A stretch of 64,000 nt of DNA from Lysinibacillus sp. OF-1. Lineage in GTDB: Bacteria > Bacillota > Bacilli > Bacillales_A > Planococcaceae. Positions within the stretch are counted from its first letter, which is position 1; each line of letters begins with the position of its first letter. The translations under genes were made by a program, and so were the position numbers. Of the stretch, positions 1 through 8,403 are shown one piece after another. Below the pieces are notes generated by a model. That model was not told the origin of the DNA, did not search any database, and saw only the letters and a list, made by a program, of their open reading frames with translations. The DNA lies in contig NZ_CP102798.1 in NCBI RefSeq assembly GCF_028356935.1, positions 3,348,001-3,412,000 on the forward strand. The letters run 5' to 3'.

Positions 1-2
1 GG

Positions 3-158
3 GTACATACTTTCGATTTATTCGATTTTACAAGTGCTTATATTAATGAATTAAAGAGATATTTAAATTCTTTGATGGCGGTAGATAGTAATGTAATAAA
101 ATATAAAAGTTTTGTATATCTTAAAGAAGGGTTAGACTCATTACAAGCAATTAATTAA
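3..158 (+). CDS. C-terminal fragment of an unknown protein
   Basis: An open frame enters from the left edge and ends at TAA 156-158, giving 51 residues ending in LDSLQAIN. It is followed 38 bases later by a strong intrinsic terminator, which supports a genuine gene end. The fragment is too short to assign to a family. The 5' part lies outside the window. Confidence 0.5.
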   Translation, partial: VHTFDLFDFTSAYINELKRYLNSLMAVDSNVIKYKSFVYLKEGLDSLQAIN

Positions 159-196
159 TAATAATGGAGTAATTAACAGAGAATCATATGAACTAA

Positions 197-243
197 CCCC
201 ATAAAAGTCAGATACTAATTTAAACTTTTATGGGGGTTTTTTT
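197..243 (+). terminator. Rho-independent terminator
   Basis: An 11-bp perfect stem (ccccataaaag, 197-207, pairing with cttttatgggg, 225-235) is followed by a run of T. It closes the partial plus-strand gene at the left edge. Confidence 0.85.
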
Positions 244-245
244 AT

Positions 246-603
246 TCAAGTAGTCTAGCGATACTGCATCTATGATTGAAATTGCGAAAAATAATCTTAA
301 ACCTTCTAGCTTTCCTTTAATCAGTTCATTTTTTGTCAAACCAAGCTTTATAGACTGCTTGCTGTAATCTAGTAAGGAGCGAGAATGGAAAGGGTATACT
401 TATCTATTCTCAACTGAGTTTGGTAAAGCTTATCTTCGTTACTCCTTCAGTAGTGATGGGATTATATTATAAAAAAATCCAGATTCGTGTTATCGATTAA
501 CGACACACTTTTGCTAATTTATATAAATAGTTATTTAATCAAGAAGCAAGAATGTAAAAACTATTTGATAATTAAAGTTATCTTATAAACATATTGTAAG
601 GCT
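246..603. other. Intergenic, no supported gene
   Basis: AT-rich stretch without a credible start plus ribosome site. A minus-strand open stretch of about 40 codons lies around 245-375 (it contains LTKNELIKGKLEGL), but it has no start, runs into the terminator and resembles nothing I recognise. It may be gene debris. Confidence 0.4.
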
Positions 604-1185
604 TTATATACTTGTTCCATCCGTAAAGATTATGGATTTAATTTTATAGTTAAAAGTCATATTCTCAAATGGTAAATTATAAAAGCGCATATCTACATCA
701 TTGAATTGATTTAAATCAACAGCAGTATTAAAGTTTGTAGAACCATTTGCAGGAATAACATCCCATTCATATTTCATTGCTGACTTGTATACTAACTCGC
801 CGAACATATCATAAAAATATGTTTCTGCTAAAAATCCTTTAATGTCTTTATCTGTGTGATTTATATATTTCATAATAAAATTTAATTCATATCCATAGAC
901 ATTATTATCAGTACTAGGATCTCTAGGAATAACATCTTCTAAAACTACTGTCAAAGATGTATTTAAATGATTGTCTTCATCAGTCTCTTCATTAGTGGAA
1001 GCTTTCTCGATAGCTAAATTATCTTGATTTGTTGTTACTGCTTTTTCCTCTTGATGTAAAGTCTCTACTTTTTCTTGTTCATTCTCACCTGATTTATCAA
1101 CACGCTCTTCTTTCTGATTACATGCTGATAGAATTAAAATATACAATAAACATAGTAATAATAACTTTATTTTACTCTTTTCCAT
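604..1185 (-). CDS. Secreted lipoprotein, unknown function
   Basis: 193 aa. A type II signal peptide is visible: MEKSKIK, a hydrophobic core of about 14 residues, then a lipobox ending LSAC, so Cys22 should be lipidated and the protein anchored on the outer face of the membrane. Residues 23-75 are a low-complexity, Glu/Asn-rich linker. Residues 76-193 form a folded domain that looks beta-rich and recalls the DUF4352/DUF5067-type immunoglobulin-like domains of Gram-positive lipoproteins (LTVVLEDV, then a conserved GYELNFIMKYINHT stretch). The family call is inference. The ribosome site TGGAGGAATT precedes ATG by about 6 bases. It is the first of three lipoprotein genes on the same strand, 0.6 kb from the next. 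Confidence 0.75.
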   Translation of the reverse strand: MEKSKIKLLLLCLLYILILSACNQKEERVDKSGENEQEKVETLHQEEKAVTTNQDNLAIEKASTNEETDEDNHLNTSLTVVLEDVIPRDPSTDNNVYGYELNFIMKYINHTDKDIKGFLAETYFYDMFGELVYKSAMKYEWDVIPANGSTNFNTAVDLNQFNDVDMRFYNLPFENMTFNYKIKSIIFTDGTSI

Positions 1186-1783
1186 AATAATTCCTCCATA
1201 TATGTATTAATCTATATGGTATCATAATTAGGAAATTCCACTCAATACAAAATAATCATTTTAAGTGTTAATAATATAAATCAAATTAAAAAAATGTCCT
1301 TGCAATAAAGCTAAATAACTAGGAAAAGAAAATATGACATCTACATTGCATTTATAAATATAGCTAAGCTACTTTCCCAAAGAATGAACTTATTTTAAAC
1401 AAGTAAATTTTTCACTATACCTTAGCAAACTTTTTTAATATGTTATTAATCTTAACAAAGCATATTCGTCTACACATATTGTTTTCTCATGAACGTAGCA
1501 AACGATATTTAAAATGACTACTATGTTATTTGAAGAAGATTTATTACCATCTAGATGGCTTCACGCTAAATGTTTTTTATCCTCCTTGTCGGAGAGTTGT
1601 GTGCCGAACAAAACTATACTATTAGATACTTTTGAGGTAACTGTAGCTACCTTGAAGCTTGATTGCTTCCTATTTTAGGAGATATAAAGATAAGTTGAAC
1701 AGCCTTGTATTACTCTCATGGCTGGCTCAAACGATCGTCGATTTGGATTACTGTTCGAATAGTTGCTGTCTCTTTTTAACATA
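1186..1783. other. Intergenic region with possible gene debris
   Basis: No intact gene. On the minus strand (about 1445-1670) one frame stays open for about 76 codons if a single TGA near 1565 is ignored (SSFKVATVTSKVSNS before the stop, NNIVVILNIVCYVHEK after). It lacks a start and ribosome site and I cannot place it in a family, so it is not called as a gene. Confidence 0.4.
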
Positions 1784-1811
1784 GTAAAAAGCACCCAAAT
1801 AGGAGTGCTTA
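1784..1811 (-). terminator. Rho-independent terminator of the lipoprotein pair
   Basis: Read on the minus strand: AGCACTC, loop, GGGTGCT, then TTTTT. The 7-bp stem lies 14 bases after the stop of the lipoprotein gene at 1825. Confidence 0.7.
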
Positions 1812-1824
1812 ATACAATAAATAG

Positions 1825-2436
1825 CTATCTAATTATTTGTTCATACGTTTTCCCTTTTACAGTAATTATCGCTTTAAGCGGCTTCCCATCCTGCTCTACT
1901 TGTTCTGGAACGGAAGCTAAAAAATGTAGTGTACCATTTTTCAGAGGTTCAATTGATGTAATATTTGTAAACGTGAAATCTGATCCACCTCGATTTTCTA
2001 TTGTTGAGAAAGTCTTGTATTCGTATTTTCCATCATAAATAATTTTTACATCTACAAATTCATTAGATGTTTGACCTGTTGTTAGTAAACTTTTTACTAA
2101 AATAATTGTATCTAAGTATACTTCCCCCTCCTCTTCATTTTTGTAATATGTATACACAGAACTTGGATTTGGTGGTGAAATTTGTTTACCAAAAATATTG
2201 TTGTTAATTGTGATTTCTGCATAATTATCAACTACTAATACATTACCTTTAGTAATCGTCAGAACTTCCTCTACCTCTGGTTCATTTTCTTCATTATTTT
2301 CAGATGCCTTAACTTCTTCCTCTGCATTTTTCTCAACAGACTCTTTTGTTTTGTTATCTGAACTGCTGTTTTTATCACTTTGACCACAAGCTACCAATAA
2401 AATAGACACCAATAATAATAATCCTAGCTTTTTCAT
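1825..2436 (-). CDS. Secreted lipoprotein, unknown function
   Basis: 203 aa. Signal peptide MKKLGLLLLVSILLVAC with a lipobox at Cys17. Residues 18-58 are an acidic, Asn/Ser-rich spacer. The rest (about 59-203) alternates short hydrophobic and polar stretches typical of a beta-sandwich, beginning LTITKGNVLVVDNYAEITIN. The ribosome site AGGAGGAG precedes ATG by 6 bases. Its start lies 34 bases after the stop of the next lipoprotein upstream (2471-3073), so the two should be cotranscribed, ending at the terminator at 1784-1811. The signal peptide resembles that of its neighbour, but the mature domains differ, so the pair is not a simple duplication. Function unknown. Confidence 0.8.
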   Translation of the reverse strand: MKKLGLLLLVSILLVACGQSDKNSSSDNKTKESVEKNAEEEVKASENNEENEPEVEEVLTITKGNVLVVDNYAEITINNNIFGKQISPPNPSSVYTYYKNEEEGEVYLDTIILVKSLLTTGQTSNEFVDVKIIYDGKYEYKTFSTIENRGGSDFTFTNITSIEPLKNGTLHFLASVPEQVEQDGKPLKAIITVKGKTYEQIIR

Positions 2437-2470
2437 GACAACTCCTCCTGTATATTAGGTGCTCTTCAAG

Positions 2471-3073
2471 TTACTTATCGTTATTTTCATTTAATTCATC
2501 TGGATAAACCATAGTATCAAATACTTCTCCATTTGATTCATCTTTAATATATACTGTGACTTTATAATGTTCAACGTCTGCACCGTTAAATAATTGGTAG
2601 TACATGCCTGCTAAAGCAAGCCCAAAGGATGCCAGTGCATCGAAACTACCTTCAAACTTTTCCTTATTTACTGTGAGTGTAAACTCAGAAAAAGATTTGT
2701 TATAAGCCACATCATTTATAGAAGTAAAATCTTCACTTGTTTTAAGTTCTTCTACACTTTTTACTATTCTTTCTTTTAATTCCTTCATCATTTTTTTGTG
2801 CTCGGATTTAGACATTTTATAAGTTAAAGATCCATCATCATTCTTAATAACTTCCTTAATTCCACTATTTTTTGCCTCCGAAATAATAGAATCTATGTCT
2901 TGTCCCTTGTAAAGTGTAGCCGGTATGGTAACTTCAACATTTAAAAGTCCTTTATCCACTTTTAATGTTTCTTCTGATGCTTTATCAGCACCTTCTTTTT
3001 TCTTACCACTCTCATCACCTTGGCTACAAGCTACTAACAAAATACCTAATAGCAAAATAAGCAATTTTTTCAT
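2471..3073 (-). CDS. Secreted lipoprotein, unknown function
   Basis: 200 aa. Signal peptide MKKLLILLLGILLVAC with a lipobox at Cys16, then a charged Lys/Glu/Asp linker. The mature domain starts near residue 45 with LNVEVTIPATLY, carries a Lys-rich helical stretch (about 80-120, HKKMMKELKERIVKSVEELK) and ends in a beta-rich half with KVTVYIKDESNGEVF. I recognise the general type (small Firmicute lipoprotein) but no named family. First gene of a two-gene unit with the lipoprotein at 1825. Confidence 0.8.
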   Translation of the reverse strand: MKKLLILLLGILLVACSQGDESGKKKEGADKASEETLKVDKGLLNVEVTIPATLYKGQDIDSIISEAKNSGIKEVIKNDDGSLTYKMSKSEHKKMMKELKERIVKSVEELKTSEDFTSINDVAYNKSFSEFTLTVNKEKFEGSFDALASFGLALAGMYYQLFNGADVEHYKVTVYIKDESNGEVFDTMVYPDELNENNDK

Positions 3074-3160
3074 TTATTCAAACTCCCTTCTCCACAAATA
3101 TACATGGATAATCAAGGTAATTCTATGATTATTTTCATATTTCTACATTTTTTACTCCTA

Positions 3161-3192
3161 TCAATAAAAAAACACCCTCATGCGAGAGTGTC
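3161..3192 (-). terminator. Rho-independent terminator
   Basis: Minus-strand ACACTCT / AGGGTGT stem with loop CGCATG, then seven T. It lies about 150 bases beyond the DinB-like gene at 3341, the only upstream minus-strand gene it can serve. Confidence 0.75.
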
Positions 3193-3340
3193 TGATATCT
3201 AAGCTATTTTTACTTTTTCTATCCATTACTATGTTTTCATTTTCCTCTATCTAAAACCTATTTTTATAGCTTTTTATCAATCAGTATATTAAAAACTTAT
3301 TAAATCTTTCCATCTATTTATATTTATTTGGTCACTACCT

Positions 3341-3826
3341 CTAATCCTTCAATGATGAAGAGAGACCCCGTCTAATTAGGTTTGCAGAGATAGGCTCTCT
3401 CCCCATCTCTCTAGCCCAAATTGATAACTGTCCTATATGATGGATTTCATGTACAATCGTATGGCGAATGACTTCACCCCATGTATGCGTCTCAATCCTT
3501 CCATCTGCCAATGTATTATGGAGTAAACGCTCTTCCATACTGTCATCCCATTGGTTTACAAAGTTTTCTACTTCTAAATGAAATTCAGCTTCCAATTTAC
3601 GAACCTTTTCCAAGCTATTATATTCCTCAAAACTCTCCTGAAAATCAGTTTTACCTTGTAAAAGTCGTATCCAACTCCATTCGACATCAATTATATGGAA
3701 AAGTGTATGTAATATACTTCCCATTCCACCAGGTCGGTTTTGCAAAAGCTCTTCTTCACTCAACTCGTCGCACCAACGAAACCAGTCTTCTCTTACCATC
3801 CAATTATATTTAAAAAGTAATTGCAA
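3341..3826 (-). CDS. DinB-family (YfiT/DinB fold) protein
   Basis: 161 aa, the usual length for this four-helix-bundle family. The metal-binding histidine pattern is visible: HTLFHIIDVEWSW near residues 40-52 supplies the first ligand and the C-terminal helix carries HEIHHIGQL (about 126-134) with the other two. Family members bind a divalent metal and many act as thiol-dependent transferases (bacillithiol in Firmicutes). The substrate here cannot be read from sequence. The start is TTG at 3824-3826, chosen because AAGGAGG lies 6-7 bases upstream and there is no nearby in-frame ATG. It stands alone between the lipoproteins and the IS remnant. Confidence 0.85.
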   Translation of the reverse strand: MQLLFKYNWMVREDWFRWCDELSEEELLQNRPGGMGSILHTLFHIIDVEWSWIRLLQGKTDFQESFEEYNSLEKVRKLEAEFHLEVENFVNQWDDSMEERLLHNTLADGRIETHTWGEVIRHTIVHEIHHIGQLSIWAREMGREPISANLIRRGLSSSLKD

Positions 3827-3915
3827 AAAAGTTCCTCCTTAATTAAAAATGATTGAGTCATCTCAACAAGTTACTACTTCTTCATATATAGTTAGGATTC
3901 CTTCTCTTTAATTCC

Positions 3916-4468
3916 TTCAAATGTGAGAAATTCGTACGCAAATCACGCTATAAATTATATAAAGGCACTGTTTGGGAACGTTTAAACCGTCGTTTCAGTA
4001 CCGTATACCCTTCAAAAAGTCGTAACAGACATATAGACGAAAAAGCCTAATACTGGATTTATATAATGGTGAGATTATTGCTTTAGCATATCAAAATGCC
4101 CGACACTCGATTTTGTGATGGGTTAGTGCTCCTAATCATTCATGAACGTGTAAAATACCATACGACCATTCACTCAGATCAAGCGTGGCATTATCAACAT
4201 AATTCGTGGGTGCAAACATTAAAACAAAACAAGATTTTCCAAAGCATATCTCGTAAAACAACTTGTGCAGACAATGCCGCAATGGAGAACTTCTTTGATT
4301 TACTCAAACAAGAAATATATGACGTGGAAGAATGAATCTCCTATGAAGCGTTAAAAAAGAAAATAGAGAAGTTTATCGATTACTATAATAATGAACGAAT
4401 TAAAACAAAAACTGGCTGGCTTGAGCCCAGTAAATTACCGAACTCATGCCAGCCAATTAGCTGCATAA
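3916..4468 (+). pseudogene. Decayed IS3-family (IS150-like) transposase OrfB
   Basis: Successive pieces of an IS3-type integrase-core transposase read in order but in different frames: FKCEKFVRKSRYKLYKGTV (3916 on), LDLYNGEII (about 4050), IHSDQAWHYQ, SISRKTTCADNAAMENFF (4096-4335), then after an in-frame TGA ISYEALKKKIEKFIDYYNNERIKT, and after a one-base insertion in an A run near 4405, LAGLSPVNYRTHASQLAA ending at TAA 4466. The catalytic-core region around the first Asp is deleted. OrfA and clear terminal inverted repeats are not visible. The element is dead and marks an old insertion in this accessory segment. Confidence 0.85.
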
Positions 4469-4519
4469 CTAAAACTTTAACATTAAAAGGTCACTACCTT
4501 TGGATGTGACTTATTATGA

Positions 4520-4747
4520 TTAATCAAATTCTACAGTGTCTTGCACTACTGATACCTTATAAACATTTTTAGTATTAATTAATACCGTTTTATAATTTTC
4601 TGTTTCAGTAAATGAATACCAGGACTTCTCATTGAATCCATTAGTAATTTCTTCTGCAAAAGTTTCTTGTCCAATATTTGTCTTGATTTTATATTCTTCT
4701 TCACGACTTTCTTCAAAGTAAAACTTTACAGTATATTCATAATCCAT
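4520..4747 (-). CDS. Small acidic protein, unknown function
   Basis: 75 aa from ATG 4745-4747 (MDYEYTVKFYFEES). This start has a G-rich ribosome site (GATGGGGGGTG) about 8 bases upstream. The longer frame back to 4861 has no such site and its extra 38 residues look non-coding. The protein alternates strands (YTVKFYFEE, KIKTNIG, KTVLINTKNVYKVSVVQ) and is rich in Glu, suggesting a small beta fold. No family recognised. It sits directly after the decayed transposase and may be of mobile origin. Confidence 0.55.
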   Translation of the reverse strand: MDYEYTVKFYFEESREEEYKIKTNIGQETFAEEITNGFNEKSWYSFTETENYKTVLINTKNVYKVSVVQDTVEFD

Positions 4748-4939
4748 TAACCAACACCCCCCATCTATCCATATCATGGGACAAATAGGATGGAAGTAAT
4801 CAACGCTTTTGATCAATTCACACTGTTTTTTTGCGAACTTTCCTAGTATTAAGAAATTCATTTTCTTACTTATTTATTTTTATGAGTTAACAAAATAAAA
4901 ACCACACTCTTTTTTGAATGTGGCTTTAGTATTTATTCA

Positions 4940-5506
4940 TTAAAAAAAATCACCTTTGAAAAAAGGTTTTATTCCAACTTCTCTAAATAAATATTTTATT
5001 GGATGGCAATCATTGACCAAATTTCTGTTGGGAATTAAAATTTCCTCCCTGAGTTCTTTAAATATTTCTGGATTAATTTCCGGAAACCATTCTTCATAAC
5101 TCAAATGTTTATCTTTCTCTATCAGAAGTAAATAAACAACAATAATTTCAAACATATAAGGAAATTCTCGTTTAATATTTTGATAGTTATCTAACAATGA
5201 AGTTATATAGTCCTCAAAATTAAAAAATTTTGCTCCTTTTTCATTGTTATATTGTAAACGTTCCTTTTCAGGTTTAAAGACAAAAGTCGATTTATTATAC
5301 CAGTTACCTAACATGCATGTAAAAAGTAGTAATGCATATTTTTTAGTTTCTTGATCCTCATCATTAAAATATTTAAAATATTCATCGTAAATATAACTCT
5401 TGGCAGTGGTAAAATACCCAATTTCAATCCCAGAAATAGTTTGTTTCACATTTTGTATAATTTTATTATTTCCCATCCCATAGTCACTTTCTTTAAAAAT
5501 TTCCAT
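4940..5506 (-). CDS. Hypothetical soluble protein
   Basis: 188 aa, very AT-rich, with many aromatic and charged residues (GYFTTAKSYIYDEYFKYFNDEDQETKKYALLLF). No signal peptide or membrane segment. It looks like an all-alpha cytosolic protein of the kind often found as immunity or orphan proteins in Firmicute accessory regions, but this is only an impression. The start is uncertain: ATG 5504-5506 has no good ribosome site and ATG 5474-5476 (MGNNKI) is an alternative. The broken small gene at 5528-5721 lies just upstream on the same strand. Confidence 0.6.
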   Translation of the reverse strand: MEIFKESDYGMGNNKIIQNVKQTISGIEIGYFTTAKSYIYDEYFKYFNDEDQETKKYALLLFTCMLGNWYNKSTFVFKPEKERLQYNNEKGAKFFNFEDYITSLLDNYQNIKREFPYMFEIIVVYLLLIEKDKHLSYEEWFPEINPEIFKELREEILIPNRNLVNDCHPIKYLFREVGIKPFFKGDFF

Positions 5507-5527
5507 AATATAGATTGTAACATAAAT

Positions 5528-5721
5528 TTAAAATACAGGGAACATTGATACTATAATCCAATCATACTTTGAATATGACCCTGACCATGAACTCCCTTTT
5601 TGAATTGCAACCCTAACTCTTTGTCCTTCTTTAAACGAAACAAATTCTTTTGTATAACGATCTTTAACTGTAGGATCTTTTATCAATTCGTCTGTTCCAT
5701 TTTAATTTCTTTGTTCACCAT
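5528..5721 (-). pseudogene. Small gene broken by a one-base frameshift
   Basis: From ATG 5719-5721 the frame reads MVNKEIK and then stops early. Adding one A to the A run at about 5698-5702 restores a frame of about 64 codons: NGTDELIKDPTVKDRYTKEF, VSFKEGQRVRVAIQKGSSWS, ending YDWIIVSMFPVF and TAA at 5528-5530. The compact restored reading suggests a recent loss or a homopolymer sequencing error. The family is unknown. Confidence 0.4.
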
Positions 5722-5796
5722 GTTTACATTTTGTTTACCTAATTTATTTTTTATATGTTATTCTATGCGATTCTTAAAAATATTAATATAAACAAA

Positions 5797-5840
5797 AAAA
5801 GCGCTCAAAACCTATTGTTCATAAGGTTTCAAGCGCTTTT
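5797..5840. terminator. Bidirectional terminator
   Basis: Inverted repeat AAAAGCGCT...AACCTAT / ATAAGGTT...AGCGCTTTT with A and T runs on either side. It lies downstream of the tRNA-Arg on the minus strand and is the likely end of that transcript. Confidence 0.75.
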
Positions 5841-5877
5841 CAATTTGGTTAAAAATTAACCTTTGATTTGTTATTGA

Positions 5878-5951
<74 letters not shown>

Positions 5952-5992
5952 ATGGTGTCGTTTCTATGTATTTCATAGGAAGGACAATACTT

Positions 5993-6021
5993 ATTATATG
6001 TACTTTATGGCATAATGTCAA
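5993..6021 (-). promoter_or_regulatory. SigA promoter of tRNA-Arg
   Basis: Minus-strand TTGACA (6016-6021), exactly 17 bases, TATAAT (5993-5998): a perfect vegetative consensus, as expected for a stable-RNA gene. Confidence 0.85.
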
Positions 6022-6171
6022 CATTAATTTTACTATGTAGGCAAGGTTTGCCTCATATTGTTCATCATATGTTGCCACAGCTTCGATTATACCATGTCTT
6101 ACTCCTCTCAAGAAGACGAATATGAAAATATTTGCTACACTATTGGCGATAAAAAATTGTGAGGTATGTAG

Positions 6172-6918
6172 ATGTTTAAGGATTCGGTCGTTGTTGTTAC
6201 AGGTGGCGCACAAGGGATTGGCAAAGGGATTGTACTTGCATATGCACGGCATGGCGCAAAGGTGGTAATTGCTGATTTAAATGACGGTTTAGGTCAACAA
6301 TTAGAACAGGATATGCTTGCACAAGGCTACGTTGTTTTATTTGTTCAAACAGATGTAACGAAGGAACAGGATATCGTTCAGTTAATGCAACGAGCTGTTG
6401 AGCAATATGGGACTATTCATATTTTAATTAATAATGCTGGGCAGTTTCAGCATATCTCTCCTTATGATGTGACGTTTGAGGAGTGGAATCATCTACTACA
6501 CACAAATTTAACGAGTGCCTTTTTCTGTGCCAGAGAGGCTGCGAAGGTGATGAGGCGCAATGTGAAAGGTGGTTCGATTGTTTCGTTAGCATCTACACGG
6601 GCTGAGATGTCAGAACCTAATACAGAAGCCTACGCGGCTACAAAAGGTGGTATTGTGGCGTTAACACATGCTTTAGCGCGGTCTTTAGGTCCTGATCAAA
6701 TCACGGTGAATTGTATTTCGCCTGGCTGGATTGAAACAGGCGATTATGAGGCACTTCGACCAGTCGATCATGTACAGCATTTATCAGGAAGGGTTGGTGT
6801 GCCTGAAGATATCGCACAGGCTTGTCTCTATTTAACAAACCCCGTAAATAATTTTGTGACAGGCATTAATCTTACGGTCGATGGCGGCATGACAAAGAAA
6901 ATGATGTATGAAGAGTAG
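6172..6918 (+). CDS. SDR-family NAD(P)-dependent oxidoreductase
   Basis: 248 aa, classical short-chain dehydrogenase. The cofactor motif TGGAQGIG is at residues 11-18, NNAG near 88-91, the catalytic Ser lies in VSLAST and the catalytic pair in YAATK. After it comes the PG motif (ISPGWIET) and a C-terminal VDGGMTKK typical of glucose/3-oxoacyl-type SDRs. An acidic residue after the second strand (IADLND) suggests NAD preference (inference). The substrate cannot be read from sequence. It is divergent from the tRNA and followed on the same strand by the helical protein at 7011. Confidence 0.9.
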   Translation: MFKDSVVVVTGGAQGIGKGIVLAYARHGAKVVIADLNDGLGQQLEQDMLAQGYVVLFVQTDVTKEQDIVQLMQRAVEQYGTIHILINNAGQFQHISPYDVTFEEWNHLLHTNLTSAFFCAREAAKVMRRNVKGGSIVSLASTRAEMSEPNTEAYAATKGGIVALTHALARSLGPDQITVNCISPGWIETGDYEALRPVDHVQHLSGRVGVPEDIAQACLYLTNPVNNFVTGINLTVDGGMTKKMMYEE

Positions 6919-7010
6919 TTTTGTCATTTGCTCTTCCTTACTTGTTCTTCATACCCAGAGTTTCCTTAGAGTATGCTACTGTAGGAGAAAGAACAAGAAG
7001 GAGTGAAGCC

Positions 7011-7661
7011 TTGTCCCCCTATTCAAATGGTTTTTCATTAAGCCAGCTGTATCAAGCCCCCTCTACTCAATATACGGCACTGATTCGTCACTTTTTACAT
7101 GCACATGATTACCGGCGCTGTATCAGTAAAGCCGAAGCTGATTTTATGGCGATGAATCGCTTACTTTGGATGGAGCATGTCAATTGGACGCGAATGACGA
7201 TTATTAGCATTGTCTTCAATTTACCTGATCTTCCTTTTGTGCAGCAGCGTCTGTTACGAAATGCGACTGATTTAGGAAATTGTCTACGTCCCTTTTACGG
7301 CGACTCTATAGCAGATCGATATACAGCATTAATTAAAGAACATCTGCTGCTGGCTGCTCAATTAGTGACAGCTGCTTCTAAAGGAGATGCTACCATAGCG
7401 GAAGCAAAAGAGAAGGAATGGTATCGCAATGCAGATGATATTGCGCTATTTTTGCATACGATTAATCCTTACTTAAGTAGAGAGGCTGTCCAAAAAATGT
7501 TTTATACGCATTTAGCTTTAACGAAAAATGAAGCCGTGACGATGATCCAGAAAGATTATCAAGCTGATATAGACGTTTTTGATGAAATTGAAGCAGAAGC
7601 TCTAGCCATGTCAGATATGATTGCTGGCGCCATTGTGATGCAATTTTGTTATCTTTTTTAA
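7011..7661 (+). CDS. Conserved helical protein, unknown function
   Basis: 216 aa from TTG 7011-7013, chosen because AGAAGGAG lies 7 bases upstream. Upstream in-frame starts have no ribosome site. The core (about 50-205) is all-helical with motifs MEHVNWTRM, LRNATDLGNCLRPFYG, KEHLLLAAQLV, KEWYRNADDIALFL and IEAEALAMSDMI. This pattern belongs to a family sometimes labelled acetylglutamate kinase or glycosyltransferase in databases (from memory), but I see no kinase or transferase motif and would not use those names. The WTR and WYRNADDIA motifs suggest a conserved polar pocket. Its strand partner is the SDR gene 92 bases upstream. Confidence 0.75.
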   Translation: MSPYSNGFSLSQLYQAPSTQYTALIRHFLHAHDYRRCISKAEADFMAMNRLLWMEHVNWTRMTIISIVFNLPDLPFVQQRLLRNATDLGNCLRPFYGDSIADRYTALIKEHLLLAAQLVTAASKGDATIAEAKEKEWYRNADDIALFLHTINPYLSREAVQKMFYTHLALTKNEAVTMIQKDYQADIDVFDEIEAEALAMSDMIAGAIVMQFCYLF

Positions 7662-7675
7662 TGTAAAAATCCCAT

Positions 7676-8344
7676 TTATTTGCGTTCAACTACTGGTGGA
7701 AAAACTTTCGCTACTTTGTTTTTAGCAAAATGAGCAATAGGCTGCGTTCCCTGAAAATTCCCCTTCATAAAAGAAGCTAATGTATTACTGTGAATCGTTG
7801 CGCTTGCCCGCTGTAATTCCCATGGTGAGTGGTGGATATCAATTCGAAAAAGGGTATCCTTCCACTTGGCCCATGAATGATAACGTTCTACAATCCATTG
7901 GTCAAAATTAGTATTCGTGTGATCTTCTATTGTATAAGTAACCCTTAATCTTTCGTCACAGGCTTTGTAATGGCTTGTATATGAAAAGTGATTTTCTCTT
8001 TGTTTTGCTAAGATTTTGGAGAAGCGGTATGGTAAACTACCTAATGCCGTGATTTTTGACACGAAATAATTCGTGACATCTAAATGAAAAAAATAGATGC
8101 CTTTCATGCCGTTATACTCTACATATGTTCGGACATTCAATTGTAAATAGATATTCATCCCAGGAAAGGTTGGTAGAAATCGTAGTCGATGTCGATGAAC
8201 TTTAAAAAAGACAGCACTTAGCCAAGCATTTTGTTCAAAGAGTTCAAGTTTTAGTTCCTCAGGTAGATGTTTTTCTAACTCTTTGGGGTCTATGGGCCAG
8301 TGTAAAAATAGAACATCTTGCCATGTCTGTGTCATCATCCACAT
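7676..8344 (-). CDS. DUF2071 (YqjF-like) protein
   Basis: 222 aa, the expected size for the YqjF/DUF2071 family. Recognisable stretches are WQDVLFLHWPIDPKELEKHLP at the N-terminus, LNVRTYVEYNGMKGIYFFHLD in the middle and FPPVVERK at the end. Members adopt a beta-barrel related to acetoacetate decarboxylase but usually lack its catalytic lysine; function is unknown. ATG at 8342-8344 follows AAAGGAG by 8 bases. That ribosome site is the 3' arm of a perfect 12-bp hairpin (8350-8388). It converges on the plus-strand gene ending at 7661, with no terminator visible in the 14-base gap. Confidence 0.85.
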   Translation of the reverse strand: MWMMTQTWQDVLFLHWPIDPKELEKHLPEELKLELFEQNAWLSAVFFKVHRHRLRFLPTFPGMNIYLQLNVRTYVEYNGMKGIYFFHLDVTNYFVSKITALGSLPYRFSKILAKQRENHFSYTSHYKACDERLRVTYTIEDHTNTNFDQWIVERYHSWAKWKDTLFRIDIHHSPWELQRASATIHSNTLASFMKGNFQGTQPIAHFAKNKVAKVFPPVVERK

Positions 8345-8349
8345 AGAAA

Positions 8350-8388
8350 AACTCCTTTCTAACTACTAGCTTTTCCTAGAAAGGAGTT
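8350..8388 (-). promoter_or_regulatory. Hairpin masking the DUF2071 gene's ribosome site
   Basis: Perfect 12-bp inverted repeat (8377-8388 with 8350-8361) and a 15-base loop. On the minus-strand RNA the 3' arm contains AAAGGAG, the Shine-Dalgarno of the gene starting at 8344, fully paired. Five T follow the stem, so it could also act as an intrinsic terminator of the upstream small gene (8404-8574). Confidence 0.7.
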
Positions 8389-8403
8389 ATTCAAACAACT
8401 GGA

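Noticed and set aside
245..375. Minus-strand open stretch containing LTKNELIKGKLEGL
   Set aside because: Runs into a terminator, lacks a start, and looks like chance or relic sequence.
1445..1670. Minus-strand frame of about 76 codons with a single internal TGA
   Set aside because: No start codon with a ribosome site, no recognisable family, and the stop would require recoding. Reported only as possible debris.
4748..4861. Longer N-terminus for the small acidic protein at 4520
   Set aside because: The extra 38 residues have odd composition and a G-rich ribosome site supports the internal ATG.
6921..7010. Longer N-terminus for the helical protein starting at TTG 6921
   Set aside because: No ribosome site there, while a good site precedes TTG 7011.
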